A DNA stretch of 13,740 nucleotides from JBEVMS01 sp040508515 (GTDB lineage: Bacteria > Pseudomonadota > Gammaproteobacteria > Xanthomonadales > Rhodanobacteraceae): assembly GCA_040508515.1 (NCBI GenBank), contig JBEVMS010000054.1, positions 1 through 13,740 on the forward strand. Reading direction: 5' to 3'. The position numbers and the translations under genes are program-made. Under the pieces are notes generated by a model. That model did no database searches, was not told where the DNA came from, and saw only the letters and a program-made list of their open reading frames with translations. Positions 5,519 to 12,934 of the stretch are shown here, one piece after another; positions within the stretch are counted from its first letter, which is position 1, and each line of letters starts with the position of its first letter.

Positions 5519-6742
5519 ATGCCTTGGCCTTACCTCAATCACATTCGATTACTCCGCTTCGCGGGGCTGTTCACTTATTTGTGCGTGGGGACGCCGCTGG
5601 TTACCAGTTGGGCGGCAGAGCGGCTGATGCAACTGCACCGGCCCAACTTCGCCTTGCTGTTGTGGACGCTTTGCTACCTGTTATTCGGGGCGCTGTATTG
5701 GACCTTGACCAGCAATCTGGGGCTGCGCCGCTACCTGACCTTGAAATTGATCGGGCTGGCATTGATGACCGCCGCCGCCGTGGCCGTGGGGTGGTACAGC
5801 CATAGTGGGCTGTCGGCGATGTTGATGGTGGTCGCCTCGGTGGTGCTGCCTTGGCAATTGCCGGTGTGGTTGGGCGTGCTGTGGATTTTGCTGCAAAACC
5901 TCAGTCTGGTGGCGGTGTTCGCCACTTTTCCGGAGCTCAATTACAATTTCACCCTGGCATTTCTGCAGGCGAGTATCTATCTGGGCATTTCGGCGCTGGC
6001 CTTCGTCACCTCGCTGGTGGCCAGCCGACAGGCCGAGGAGCGTGAGCTTCAGCACCGGCTCAATTCCGAATTGCGCGCAACCCGCGCCTTGCTGGCTGAG
6101 TCGACCCGCATCGCCGAACGCATGCGCATCGCGCGCGAGCTGCACGATCTGATCGGCCATCACCTGACCGCGCTGAGCCTTAATCTCGAGGTAGCCAGTC
6201 ATCTCACCAACGAGGCGGCTGCCGAGCACGTGCGCAAGGCGCAAAGCACCGCCAAGCATTTGCTCGCCGATGTGCGCGAAGCGGTCAGTGAGTTGCGCCA
6301 GGACGATGCGATCGATCTGACCAGCGCATTGCGCAGCTTGGTCGACAGCGTGCCGGGCCTGAATGTTCATGTGGAAATGCCGCCGCGTTTTTCGGTGGAA
6401 GATCCCCGCCGCGCGCAGATGCTGCTGCGTTGTGCGCAAGAGATCATCACCAATACCGCGCGGCATGCCGGCGCGCGCAATCTGTGGCTGAACTTCGCCT
6501 ACGCGCAGGACCGCATGCTGGGTTTGTACGCCCGTGACGACGGCAACGGAGTGGAGCAATTTCAGCCCGGCAACGGGTTGTCCGGCATGCGTGAACGGTT
6601 GGCCGAGTTCGGTGGCAGTCTGAGTGTGGAGACGCCGGAAAAAGGTGGCTTCGCATTGAACTTGCGCCTGCCGCTGGGTGAAGCGTCCGAACTTGCGCAC
6701 GCGCCGACCCGCTCTACGCCACCGGCGCTGAGCCTGCCATGA
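5519..6742 (+). CDS. Membrane sensor histidine kinase, DesK/LiaS-like (HisKA_3 type)
   Basis: This is the sensor of a two-component system: it autophosphorylates on histidine and passes the phosphate to the regulator encoded next. The 407-residue product has about five or six hydrophobic segments in residues 10-166 with no large extracytoplasmic domain, the plan of DesK-type sensors that read membrane state. A helical linker (about 170-200) leads to the HisKA_3 dimerisation domain RMRIARELHDLIGHHLTALSL with phospho-acceptor His209. A compact HATPase follows, with N-box EIITNTARHAGA (Asn312), G1 box ARDDGNGV and G2 box GNGLSGMRERL. The C-terminal 20 residues are a Pro/Ser-rich tail. The ATG at 5519 has GGAG only 2 nt before it, so initiation may be weak. 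The stimulus is unknown. Confidence 0.95.
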   Translation: MPWPYLNHIRLLRFAGLFTYLCVGTPLVTSWAAERLMQLHRPNFALLLWTLCYLLFGALYWTLTSNLGLRRYLTLKLIGLALMTAAAVAVGWYSHSGLSAMLMVVASVVLPWQLPVWLGVLWILLQNLSLVAVFATFPELNYNFTLAFLQASIYLGISALAFVTSLVASRQAEERELQHRLNSELRATRALLAESTRIAERMRIARELHDLIGHHLTALSLNLEVASHLTNEAAAEHVRKAQSTAKHLLADVREAVSELRQDDAIDLTSALRSLVDSVPGLNVHVEMPPRFSVEDPRRAQMLLRCAQEIITNTARHAGARNLWLNFAYAQDRMLGLYARDDGNGVEQFQPGNGLSGMRERLAEFGGSLSVETPEKGGFALNLRLPLGEASELAHAPTRSTPPALSLP

Positions 6743-6815
6743 GTCATCCTCGCGGGCTGCTCCAGAGAGCTTCGCGACATGCCAGAATGCGTTGCTGCCA
6801 CACGACGTTTTGCAG

Positions 6816-6837
6816 CGACCGGAAGGTCGTGGACCTT
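6816..6837 (+). promoter_or_regulatory. Overlapping inverted repeats in the response-regulator leader
   Basis: Two mutually exclusive hairpins share an arm. The first is CGACC-GGAA-GGTCG (6816-6829), a 5-bp stem with a GNRA-type loop. The second is AAGGTC-GTG-GACCTT (6823-6837), a perfect 6-bp inverted repeat. The element sits in the 114-bp gap after the kinase gene, 8 bp before the regulator's GAGG. It could be a DNA operator, for example for autoregulation, or an RNA switch. Neither is demonstrated. Confidence 0.4.
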
Positions 6838-6856
6838 AAAGCTCCGAGGATGCGTG

Positions 6857-7498
6857 ATGATTTCCGTCTGTCTCGTCGACGACCAGAACCTGGTGCGCCA
6901 GGGCGTCCGTTCTTTGCTGGACTTGGCCGGCGATATTCGCGTGGTGGCCGAATGCGCCGATGGCGCCCAGGCGGTGCAGAGCATTCCGCAGATCAAGCCT
7001 GATGTGGTGTTGCTGGATCTGCGTATGCCCAATATGAGCGGGCTGGAAGTGCTGCAGACGCTCTCCCAACGCGGCGAGCTGCCGCCGACGATCATTCTGA
7101 CCACCTTCGACGACGACCAACTGGTGTTGCAGGGACTCAAGGCCGGCGCACGCGGCTATTTGCTAAAAGACGTCTCGCTGGAGCAACTGGTCGAGGCGGT
7201 GCGGGTCGTGGCCGCCGGCGGTTCGCTGGTGGCGCCCATGGTTACCCAGCGATTGCTTGCCGGGGTGGGGCGGATGCAAAACCAGTTCACCAGCCTGGAG
7301 CAGCCTGACCCACTGACCGAGCGCGAAACGGAAATCCTGCGCCTGTTGTCCGGCGGTTACAGCAATAAGGAGATCGCCAACTCGCTGAAGGTGGCCGAGG
7401 GCACAGTGAAAAACCACGTCTCCAATATCCTGTCGAAACTGGGCGTGCGCGACCGCACCCGGGCCGTGCTCAAAGCGCTGGAGCTGGGTATCGTTTGA
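6857..7498 (+). CDS. NarL/LuxR-type response regulator
   Basis: This is the DNA-binding partner of the preceding kinase. The 213-residue product has a receiver domain (1-118) with acidic pocket Asp8/Asp9, phospho-acceptor Asp54 in VVLLDLRMPNMSG, Thr82/Thr83 in ILTTFDDD, and Lys104 in GYLLKD. A short linker leads to a LuxR-type helix-turn-helix (about 150-210) with LTERETEILRLLSGGYSNKEIA and VAEGTVKNHVSNILSKLGVRDRTRAV. All key residues are present. The ATG at 6857 has GAGG 7 nt upstream; a GTG one codon earlier is possible. The same frame stays open back to an ATG at 6779, but that stretch is not receiver-like. The domain order and spacing are those of LiaR/DesR/NarL regulators. Confidence 0.96.
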   Translation: MISVCLVDDQNLVRQGVRSLLDLAGDIRVVAECADGAQAVQSIPQIKPDVVLLDLRMPNMSGLEVLQTLSQRGELPPTIILTTFDDDQLVLQGLKAGARGYLLKDVSLEQLVEAVRVVAAGGSLVAPMVTQRLLAGVGRMQNQFTSLEQPDPLTERETEILRLLSGGYSNKEIANSLKVAEGTVKNHVSNILSKLGVRDRTRAVLKALELGIV

Positions 7499-7780
7499 GT
7501 TCGCCCTCCCCCGGCCCGCACGGCCGCGGACAGCCGTCCATACGGCGGCGACTGGTGGCTTGAAACGGGTCGCCAAGCCTGTGCTGGTGGGGTTTTAGGC
7601 CAATCTCGGGCGATACGTGGTCGCCGATGGCGTTCCTTCGCGCGAGCAAGTACCATCCAATGCTTTAACGCTGACCCAATCCTGACTGACGAGGCGATTT
7701 CTCCGGACCTCCGCCTGTTGGAGCGGACGGATGTCGGCAAGGCCCGTGCAGCAGCTTAGAGACGTTCGGAGACCCCTGGA
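7499..7780. other. 282-bp gap between response regulator and SRPBCC gene
   Basis: No gene or RNA is recognised here. The first 60 bp are very GC-rich, with small imperfect stems but no T-run, so a terminator for the two-component genes is not clear. A TTGAAA at 7560 has no matching -10 box. A weak stem (TCCGC / GCGGA) lies at about 7710-7730. The last 20 bp hold the ribosome-binding site of the downstream gene. Confidence 0.5.
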
Positions 7781-9145
7781 ATGACGCGTGTTCTTGAATT
7801 AATCGTTGCCCTGATCATCGTCGCCGTCGTGGCTGTGGTGGCGGGGGTGGTCATGCCCTCCAGCGGGCACGTGGAGCGTTCGCTTGTACTCGGCAAGGAT
7901 TTTCGCCAGGTCTACGATGTGCTGAGCAACTTCCGTCGCTTTCCGGAATATTCCCTCTTGCACGTGAGCGACCCGCAACTGCAGTTCACCCAGTCCGGCA
8001 AGGCATTCGGCCCCGGTGCCGAGATCAACTGGGCCGGTGACGCTGAGAAAGTCGGCAACGGCAAGCTGAGCCTGGCTTCCGAAAGCCCCACTTTCGACAA
8101 GATCGACGGCACCACCACCCAGGCCACCATCGTCTGGAACCTGGAAAACAATTGGCACGGTAACGACAAGCACTTCACGCTGACCCTCGATCGGCAGGGG
8201 CGCGGCGGTAAGCTGACCAAGCTGACCTGGGCTTATGACGTTGCCTACGGTTGGAACCTGATCAATCGTTATTCGGGCCTGTACATTCACGGCGAGCCGG
8301 ATGCCTTCATCCAGTTCGGTCTGAATAATCTGCAGAACGTGCTGGCCTCGGTGCCCAACGTCGACTACAGCTCGATCACGCCGTACATCGAGCAGACCAA
8401 GCCGACCCCCGTATTGGCGGTTTCAAGCTCCATCCAGCGCAAGGACGGTCTGGCCGCCCTGGACGACGCGGTGGCCAAGGCGGAAACCGAGTTGCAGGCG
8501 GCCGCCAAGAAGCTCGGCGTCAACGTCACTGGTCCGCGCGTGGTGTTCACCACCAACTATGGCGACGAAAACTACACCTTTGACGTGGCGCTGCCGGTCG
8601 ATGCCAGCACGCTGACCGTGGCCGGCCAGAGCCACGAACTGACTGCACGTCAGACGCCCAAGCTGGACAATCCGGCCGATGCCGCCAGCGCACCCGCCGT
8701 GGCCGGTACCGCGGCGGCTCCGGCCGACGCCAGTGCCAACAGTCCAGGCAGCAGTGATCGTTTCGGCCGCCTCGTGGTGGACGCCAATGTGCGTGCTTAC
8801 CTGGCTTTCGGTGGTCCAGCGTTGATGGCGCCTTGGAATGGCACCGGTGCCGGCGTGCCGCAGACCCGCGACATGCTCAAGGCCTATGCGATGACCCACG
8901 GCTACAAGTACGACGACGTGGTCAACCGCATCTACGACATCCTGGTCAAGCCGGCGGTTAAGAATGGCGATGAAGTGGTCAGCTACGAGACGTATGACGT
9001 CTACCTGCCGCTGACCAGCGCGCCGGAGCAGACCCCGGAACAGGAAGCCGGCATCAAGCCCAAGTCCATCGACGACAACACCGCGCCCGCCAGCAGCGGG
9101 ACGGCCGCGGCTCCGGCCAGCGCCGGTACCGCCGCCAGCAACTAA
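7781..9145 (+). CDS. Membrane-anchored SRPBCC protein with a split GyrI-like region
   Basis: The function is unknown. The 454-residue product starts with one hydrophobic segment (LELIVALIIVAVVAVVAGVV, 5-24), a membrane anchor with the bulk probably periplasmic. HVERSLVLGKDFRQVYDVLSNFRRFPEYSLL (30-60) is the characteristic opening of SRPBCC/polyketide-cyclase-like ligand-binding domains, which here run to about 195. Two segments follow with the pattern of GyrI/SHS2 halves: 210-274 (ends GPRVVFTTNYGDENYTFDVALPV) and about 330-411 (ends VVSYETYDVYLPL). An Ala/Pro/Ser-rich insertion (298-325) separates them, and a similar tail ends the protein (435-454). The ATG at 7781 has CGGAGA 8 nt upstream. 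A strong terminator follows, so this is the last or only gene of its transcript. It may bind a small hydrophobic ligand, but that is inference. Confidence 0.85.
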   Translation: MTRVLELIVALIIVAVVAVVAGVVMPSSGHVERSLVLGKDFRQVYDVLSNFRRFPEYSLLHVSDPQLQFTQSGKAFGPGAEINWAGDAEKVGNGKLSLASESPTFDKIDGTTTQATIVWNLENNWHGNDKHFTLTLDRQGRGGKLTKLTWAYDVAYGWNLINRYSGLYIHGEPDAFIQFGLNNLQNVLASVPNVDYSSITPYIEQTKPTPVLAVSSSIQRKDGLAALDDAVAKAETELQAAAKKLGVNVTGPRVVFTTNYGDENYTFDVALPVDASTLTVAGQSHELTARQTPKLDNPADAASAPAVAGTAAAPADASANSPGSSDRFGRLVVDANVRAYLAFGGPALMAPWNGTGAGVPQTRDMLKAYAMTHGYKYDDVVNRIYDILVKPAVKNGDEVVSYETYDVYLPLTSAPEQTPEQEAGIKPKSIDDNTAPASSGTAAAPASAGTAASN

Positions 9146-9162
9146 GCGGATTCGCCCCCATC

Positions 9163-9191
9163 AAAGGCCCTTCTTCGGAAGGGCCTTTTTT
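9163..9191 (+). terminator. Strong intrinsic (Rho-independent) terminator
   Basis: A perfect 11-bp stem (AAAGGCCCTTC at 9163-9173 with GAAGGGCCTTT at 9178-9188) is closed by a TTCG loop and ends in a run of six T (9186-9191). It lies 17 bp after the stop of the SRPBCC gene. On the minus strand the stem also begins with A/T pairs, but nothing on that strand needs ending here. Confidence 0.96.
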
Positions 9192-9280
9192 GTTGCCCGG
9201 CGGTGACGGTCAACTTCCGGCGGCGATGCGGTACATTGCACGGTGGCCCATGCGGCCTGCCTCCGCCCTCAAGATCGCGC

Positions 9281-10222
9281 ATGATCCAGACCGAACAGCT
9301 GACCCGACGTTACGGCACCCTCACCGCAGTGGACGCGCTCAGCATCCGCGCCGAGCCCGGTCAGGTGCTGGGCCTGCTTGGTCCTAACGGCGCGGGCAAA
9401 TCCACCGTGATGCGGATGGTCGCCGGCTTTCTGGCGCCGACCTCAGGCAGTGCCCAGGTGTGCGGTCACGACGTGGTGCGCGAGCCGCTTAAAGCTAAGC
9501 GCGCGCTGGGTTATTTGCCTGAAGGCGCGCCTAGCTACGGCGAGATGACGGTGCACGAGTTTCTTCGCTTCGTCGCGCGCATGCGCGGGCTGCGCGCGCC
9601 GGAAGGGCGCACGCGCTTCGATCACGTGGTCGGTCGGCTGCAATTGGAGGAGGTGCTGGATCAAGTTATCGATAGCCTGTCCAAGGGCCTGCGCCGGCGC
9701 GTCGGTTTGGCCCAGGCGATCCTGCACGACCCGCCGGTGCTGATGCTGGACGAGCCCACCGACGGTCTGGACCCTAATCAGAAACACACCGTGCGTCAGT
9801 TGATCGACGCCATGGCGCGCGAGCGCACGATTCTGATTTCCACGCACTTGCTGGAAGAAGTGCATGCCTTGTGCAACCGGGTGGTGATCATCGCGCATGG
9901 CCGGCTGCTGGCCGATGCCACGCCCAGCGAATTGGAGCAACAATCGCGCTATCACGGCGCGGTGTCGTTCAGCGCGCCGGGCAGCGGCGTGTCGCAGGAG
10001 ATGCTGGGGCGCTTGCCGCAGGTGGCGGGCATCGAGGTCGATCCGCTGGACGGCCGTATCACGGTGTTCCCCCGGCCAGGCGAGCGCATTTTGGAGCCCG
10101 TCGAAAGCCTGCTGCGCCAGCAGGGATTGGAAGTGTCCGAGATCCAGCTTGAGCGCGGTCGCCTGGACGAAGTATTCCGCACCATCACCACCGCGCCGGC
10201 CCTCGCGGAGCGGCGCGCATGA
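9281..10222 (+). CDS. ABC transporter ATP-binding protein (GldA/CcmA-like, ABC-2 exporter type)
   Basis: This is the ATPase of a three-gene ABC module. The 313-residue product has Walker A GPNGAGKS (34-41), Walker B VLMLDEPTDGLDP (153-165), H-loop His189 in ISTHLLEE, and a C-terminal extension of about 90 residues ending in a DEVFRTIT helix. Two variations are typical of this branch: the Q-loop reads GYLPEGAPSYGEMTV with Glu81 where other ABC proteins have Gln, and the signature is LSKGLRRRVGLAQA rather than LSGGQ. The ATG at 9281 fits the family's N-terminus (IQTEQLTRRYG). The frame runs back to a GTG at 9203, but that extension is not conserved-looking. The Shine-Dalgarno is weak. The stop overlaps the permease start by 4 bp (ATGA). 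Confidence 0.96.
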   Translation: MIQTEQLTRRYGTLTAVDALSIRAEPGQVLGLLGPNGAGKSTVMRMVAGFLAPTSGSAQVCGHDVVREPLKAKRALGYLPEGAPSYGEMTVHEFLRFVARMRGLRAPEGRTRFDHVVGRLQLEEVLDQVIDSLSKGLRRRVGLAQAILHDPPVLMLDEPTDGLDPNQKHTVRQLIDAMARERTILISTHLLEEVHALCNRVVIIAHGRLLADATPSELEQQSRYHGAVSFSAPGSGVSQEMLGRLPQVAGIEVDPLDGRITVFPRPGERILEPVESLLRQQGLEVSEIQLERGRLDEVFRTITTAPALAERRA

Positions 10223-10953
10223 GCCCCTTGCAGGCAGTGATGCGACGCGAGCTGCGCAGTTTCTTCGTAACCCCTTTGGCGTGGGTGTTCCTGATGATCT
10301 TTGTGATCATGGCGGGGATGCTGACGTTTTATGTCGGCGATTTTTACGAGCGCGGGCAGGCCGATTTGCAGCCGTTCTTCGCGATGCAGCCGTGGCTGTA
10401 TCTGATTCTGGCTCCGGCGGTGTCCATGCGGATGTGGTCGGAGGAGGTCAAAAGCGGCAGCGGCGAGTTGCTGCTGAGCATGCCAATCAGCCTGAGCCAC
10501 GCGATGCTGGGCAAGTTTCTCGCGGCCTGGTTGTTCATCGGTTTGGCGCTGACGCTGACCTTTCCGATCTGGATCACCGTCAATTATTTGGGCTCGCCCG
10601 ACAACGGCATCATCGTGGCCGGTTATCTGGGCAGTTGGTTGATGGCCGGTGCTTTCCTGGCGATCGGTGCCTGCCTGTCGGCGCTGACCCGCAGTCAGGT
10701 TGTGGCGTTCATCCTGGCTGGCACGGTGTGTTTCCTGCTTATCCTGATCGGCCAGCCGCAGGTGCAGGATTTTTTCCACGGCACCTTGCCAATGCGCTTG
10801 ATCAATGCGCTGGGCATGCTTTCGATCTTGCGCCACTTCGAGGCGATCGCCCGCGGCGTCTTGGACGTGCGCGACGTGCTCTATTTTTTGATCAGCATCG
10901 TTGCCTGGCTGAGTGCCGGCGTGATGTTGCTCGATCTCAAGCGGATGCGCTGA
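10219..10953 (+). CDS. ABC-2 type permease (GldF-like)
   Basis: This is the membrane-spanning partner of the preceding ATPase. The 244-residue product has about six hydrophobic segments (roughly 20-40, 57-72, 101-123, 131-153, 160-178, 220-238). It shows the ABC-2 hallmark between the second and third: MRMWSEEVKSGSGELLLSMPIS (about 70-91), where the EE-x-x-SG-x-x-ELLL pattern forms the cytoplasmic coupling helix. An amphipathic start (AVMRRELRSFFVTPLAWV) precedes the first helix, as in GldF and other one-piece ABC-2 permeases. The start ATG overlaps the ATPase stop, so translation is probably coupled. The next gene starts 1 nt after its stop. Transported substrate unknown. Confidence 0.95.
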   Translation: MSPLQAVMRRELRSFFVTPLAWVFLMIFVIMAGMLTFYVGDFYERGQADLQPFFAMQPWLYLILAPAVSMRMWSEEVKSGSGELLLSMPISLSHAMLGKFLAAWLFIGLALTLTFPIWITVNYLGSPDNGIIVAGYLGSWLMAGAFLAIGACLSALTRSQVVAFILAGTVCFLLILIGQPQVQDFFHGTLPMRLINALGMLSILRHFEAIARGVLDVRDVLYFLISIVAWLSAGVMLLDLKRMR

Positions 10954-10954
10954 C

Positions 10955-12841
10955 GTGACGGCCTGGTTTTCCATGCATCGCCGCGCGCTCTTGCGGGCCG
11001 GCTTGATCCTGCTGCCGCTGGTGTTCGTCGCGCTGGTGCTGAGCAGTTCGCGGGCGATGCGCTCGCAGCGCCTGGACCTGACCGAGGACCAGCTCTACAC
11101 GCTCACGCCAGGCACCGTGAGTATCGTCGAAACGCTGCGCAAGCCGTTGCGGCTGACCTTGTATTTTTCCGACCACGCCGCGCGCGATCTGCCGCAACTG
11201 CGCAGTTATGAGCAGCGTGTCAGCGAGATGTTGCAGGAGATGGCTGCGCGCGCGCATGGCAAGATTCGCTTGAGGATCGTCGATCCGCTGCCGTATTCGG
11301 ACGATGAGGCCAGCGCCGAAAGTTATGGCCTGACCTCGGTGGATACCGGCAGCAATGGCGCGCAGTTGTTCTTCGGTCTGGTCGGGAGTGACCAGCCAGC
11401 GGCCGATGCCGATGCCGATGCGCCGGTGCCGAGCAAGGCGCTGTCGATTCCGCTGTTCGATCCCAGCCGCGAAACGTTCCTTGAGTACGACATCGCCAAG
11501 CTTGTGTATGAGCTGAACCAGCCCAGCAAACCGCATATCGGGGTGATCAGCAGCTTGCCGGTAGACGGCAATCCGGCGGTCGGCGAGGCGCCGTGGGCGG
11601 TGATGCGCCAGCTCAGCCAGTTGTTCGACGTCAAGATGATCGACCCGGCCGCGCTCAAGCAGATCGGCGCCGATATTAAGGTGCTGCTGCTGATCCATCC
11701 CAAGCATTTGTCCGACGATGCGCAATATGCGTTGGACCAGTACGTGCTGCGCGGCGGGCATCTGGTGGTGTTGGTCGATCCGGACTCGGAGCTGGACAAC
11801 ACGCCCTACGTCAACAGCCTCGGCGTGCTGGACGACCATAATTCGGACCTGCCGCGGCTGTTCGCCCAGTGGGGTGTCCGGTACGACCCGCAGAAGGTTG
11901 TGCTGGATCGCTCACGCGCGTTGCAGATCGAGTTGTATGGCAACAGCTTCAGCCATCCGGCGATGCTGGGCTTGGGGCCGCAGGAGATCAATCGCGAGGA
12001 CGTGATCACCGCGAGCTTGCAGCGGGTCAACGTCTCCAGCGCCGGTTATTTCGACCTGAGCCCGGATACCAGTTCGCGCCTGCTGCCGCTGTTGCAGAGC
12101 ACGCCCGATGCCCAAGTGGTTCCGGCGCAACAGGTGCGCCTGTCCACCGCCGATCCCAGCGTATTGCTCAACGGCTACAAGCCGGACAACACCCGCTATG
12201 TGATCGCGGCGCGCTTGCGTGGCAGCTTCTCAAGCGCCTTTCCTGAGCGCGCCGATCAACCCGGTCATCTGGCGCAGGCCAAGGCGCCCACCGATGTGGT
12301 GCTGGTGGCCGATACCGATCTGCTCAGCGATCGCTTGTGGTTGTATACGCAAAATTTCCTGGGCCAGTCGCAGTTGAGCGTGATCGCCAACAACGGCGAC
12401 TTCGTGACGCATATTGCTGACAATCTCAGTGGCTCCTCGGCGCTGTTGTCGATCCGTGGACGTTCAACCTCGCAGCGTCCTTTTACCAAGGTGCGCGCCT
12501 TGCAGGCGGCGGCGGATCAAAAATTCCTGGCCAAGAAACGCGAACTCGAAGGCGAGCTGGCCGATACCCAGCGCCGGCTGGCCGAACTGCAATCGGCCAA
12601 GACTGGCGCGGTTGGTGGCGGCGCCAGTGCTGAGCAAAAGGCCGAGTTGGAAAAATTCGTGCAACGGCGCTTGGCGATCACCAAGGAGCTGCGCGATGTG
12701 CAGCACCAGCTCAATGCCGAGATCGACGCGTTGGGCCTGCGCCTGAAATTCATCAATATCCTGCTGGTGCCGGCGCTGCTGGCGTTGATCGGTTTGCTGT
12801 ACGGCTGGCGTCGCTCGCGTTTTCATCGGCGGCGTCGGTGA
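10955..12841 (+). CDS. GldG-like ABC transporter auxiliary protein
   Basis: This is the third component of the module, related to GldG and to the 'ABC-type uncharacterized transport system' auxiliary domain. The 628-residue product has an N-terminal membrane segment (about 13-30), then the family's RLDLTEDQLYTLTPGTVSIVETLRKPLRLTLYFS (39-72). A large domain facing the periplasm follows, with GVISSLPV, VLLLIHPKHLSDDAQYALDQYVLRGGHLVVLVDPDSE (a GATase-like strand pattern) and VVLVADTDLLSDRLW. A coiled-coil stretch (about 510-590) leads to a C-terminal membrane helix (about 602-618) and a basic tail RRSRFHRRRR. The start is GTG at 10955, one base after the permease stop; an ATG at 10973 is the alternative. 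A GCCGAT triplet repeat encodes Asp-Ala near residue 150. In gliding Bacteroidetes GldG works with GldA and GldF; what this version does is unknown. Confidence 0.92.
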   Translation: MTAWFSMHRRALLRAGLILLPLVFVALVLSSSRAMRSQRLDLTEDQLYTLTPGTVSIVETLRKPLRLTLYFSDHAARDLPQLRSYEQRVSEMLQEMAARAHGKIRLRIVDPLPYSDDEASAESYGLTSVDTGSNGAQLFFGLVGSDQPAADADADAPVPSKALSIPLFDPSRETFLEYDIAKLVYELNQPSKPHIGVISSLPVDGNPAVGEAPWAVMRQLSQLFDVKMIDPAALKQIGADIKVLLLIHPKHLSDDAQYALDQYVLRGGHLVVLVDPDSELDNTPYVNSLGVLDDHNSDLPRLFAQWGVRYDPQKVVLDRSRALQIELYGNSFSHPAMLGLGPQEINREDVITASLQRVNVSSAGYFDLSPDTSSRLLPLLQSTPDAQVVPAQQVRLSTADPSVLLNGYKPDNTRYVIAARLRGSFSSAFPERADQPGHLAQAKAPTDVVLVADTDLLSDRLWLYTQNFLGQSQLSVIANNGDFVTHIADNLSGSSALLSIRGRSTSQRPFTKVRALQAAADQKFLAKKRELEGELADTQRRLAELQSAKTGAVGGGASAEQKAELEKFVQRRLAITKELRDVQHQLNAEIDALGLRLKFINILLVPALLALIGLLYGWRRSRFHRRRR

Positions 12842-12934
12842 GCGGGCTCGCGGCGGGCTTATGATCGTCGCGACGGCCACGCTTCATCCAGCGATGGCGG
12901 GCCGGCGTAAGCAGACGGGCGCGGGGGCGAAGCG

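Noticed and set aside
5681..6700. Long minus-strand open frame (339 codons) opposite the histidine kinase gene
   Set aside because: It is antisense to a gene with complete kinase motifs. The translation is Gln/His/Arg-rich and low in conserved-looking motifs, as expected for the complement of GC-rich coding DNA.
6779..6856. Earlier ATG for the response regulator
   Set aside because: It would add 26 residues before a normal receiver-domain start and lacks a Shine-Dalgarno, while the ATG at 6857 has GAGG at 7 nt.
9203..9280. Earlier GTG for the ABC ATPase
   Set aside because: It lies just after the terminator, and the 26 extra residues are unlike any ABC ATPase N-terminus.
9952..11839. Two long minus-strand open frames (340 and 300 codons) opposite the ABC module
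   Set aside because: Both lie under clear ATPase, permease and GldG-like genes. Their products are Gln/His/Arg-rich with no recognisable domain.
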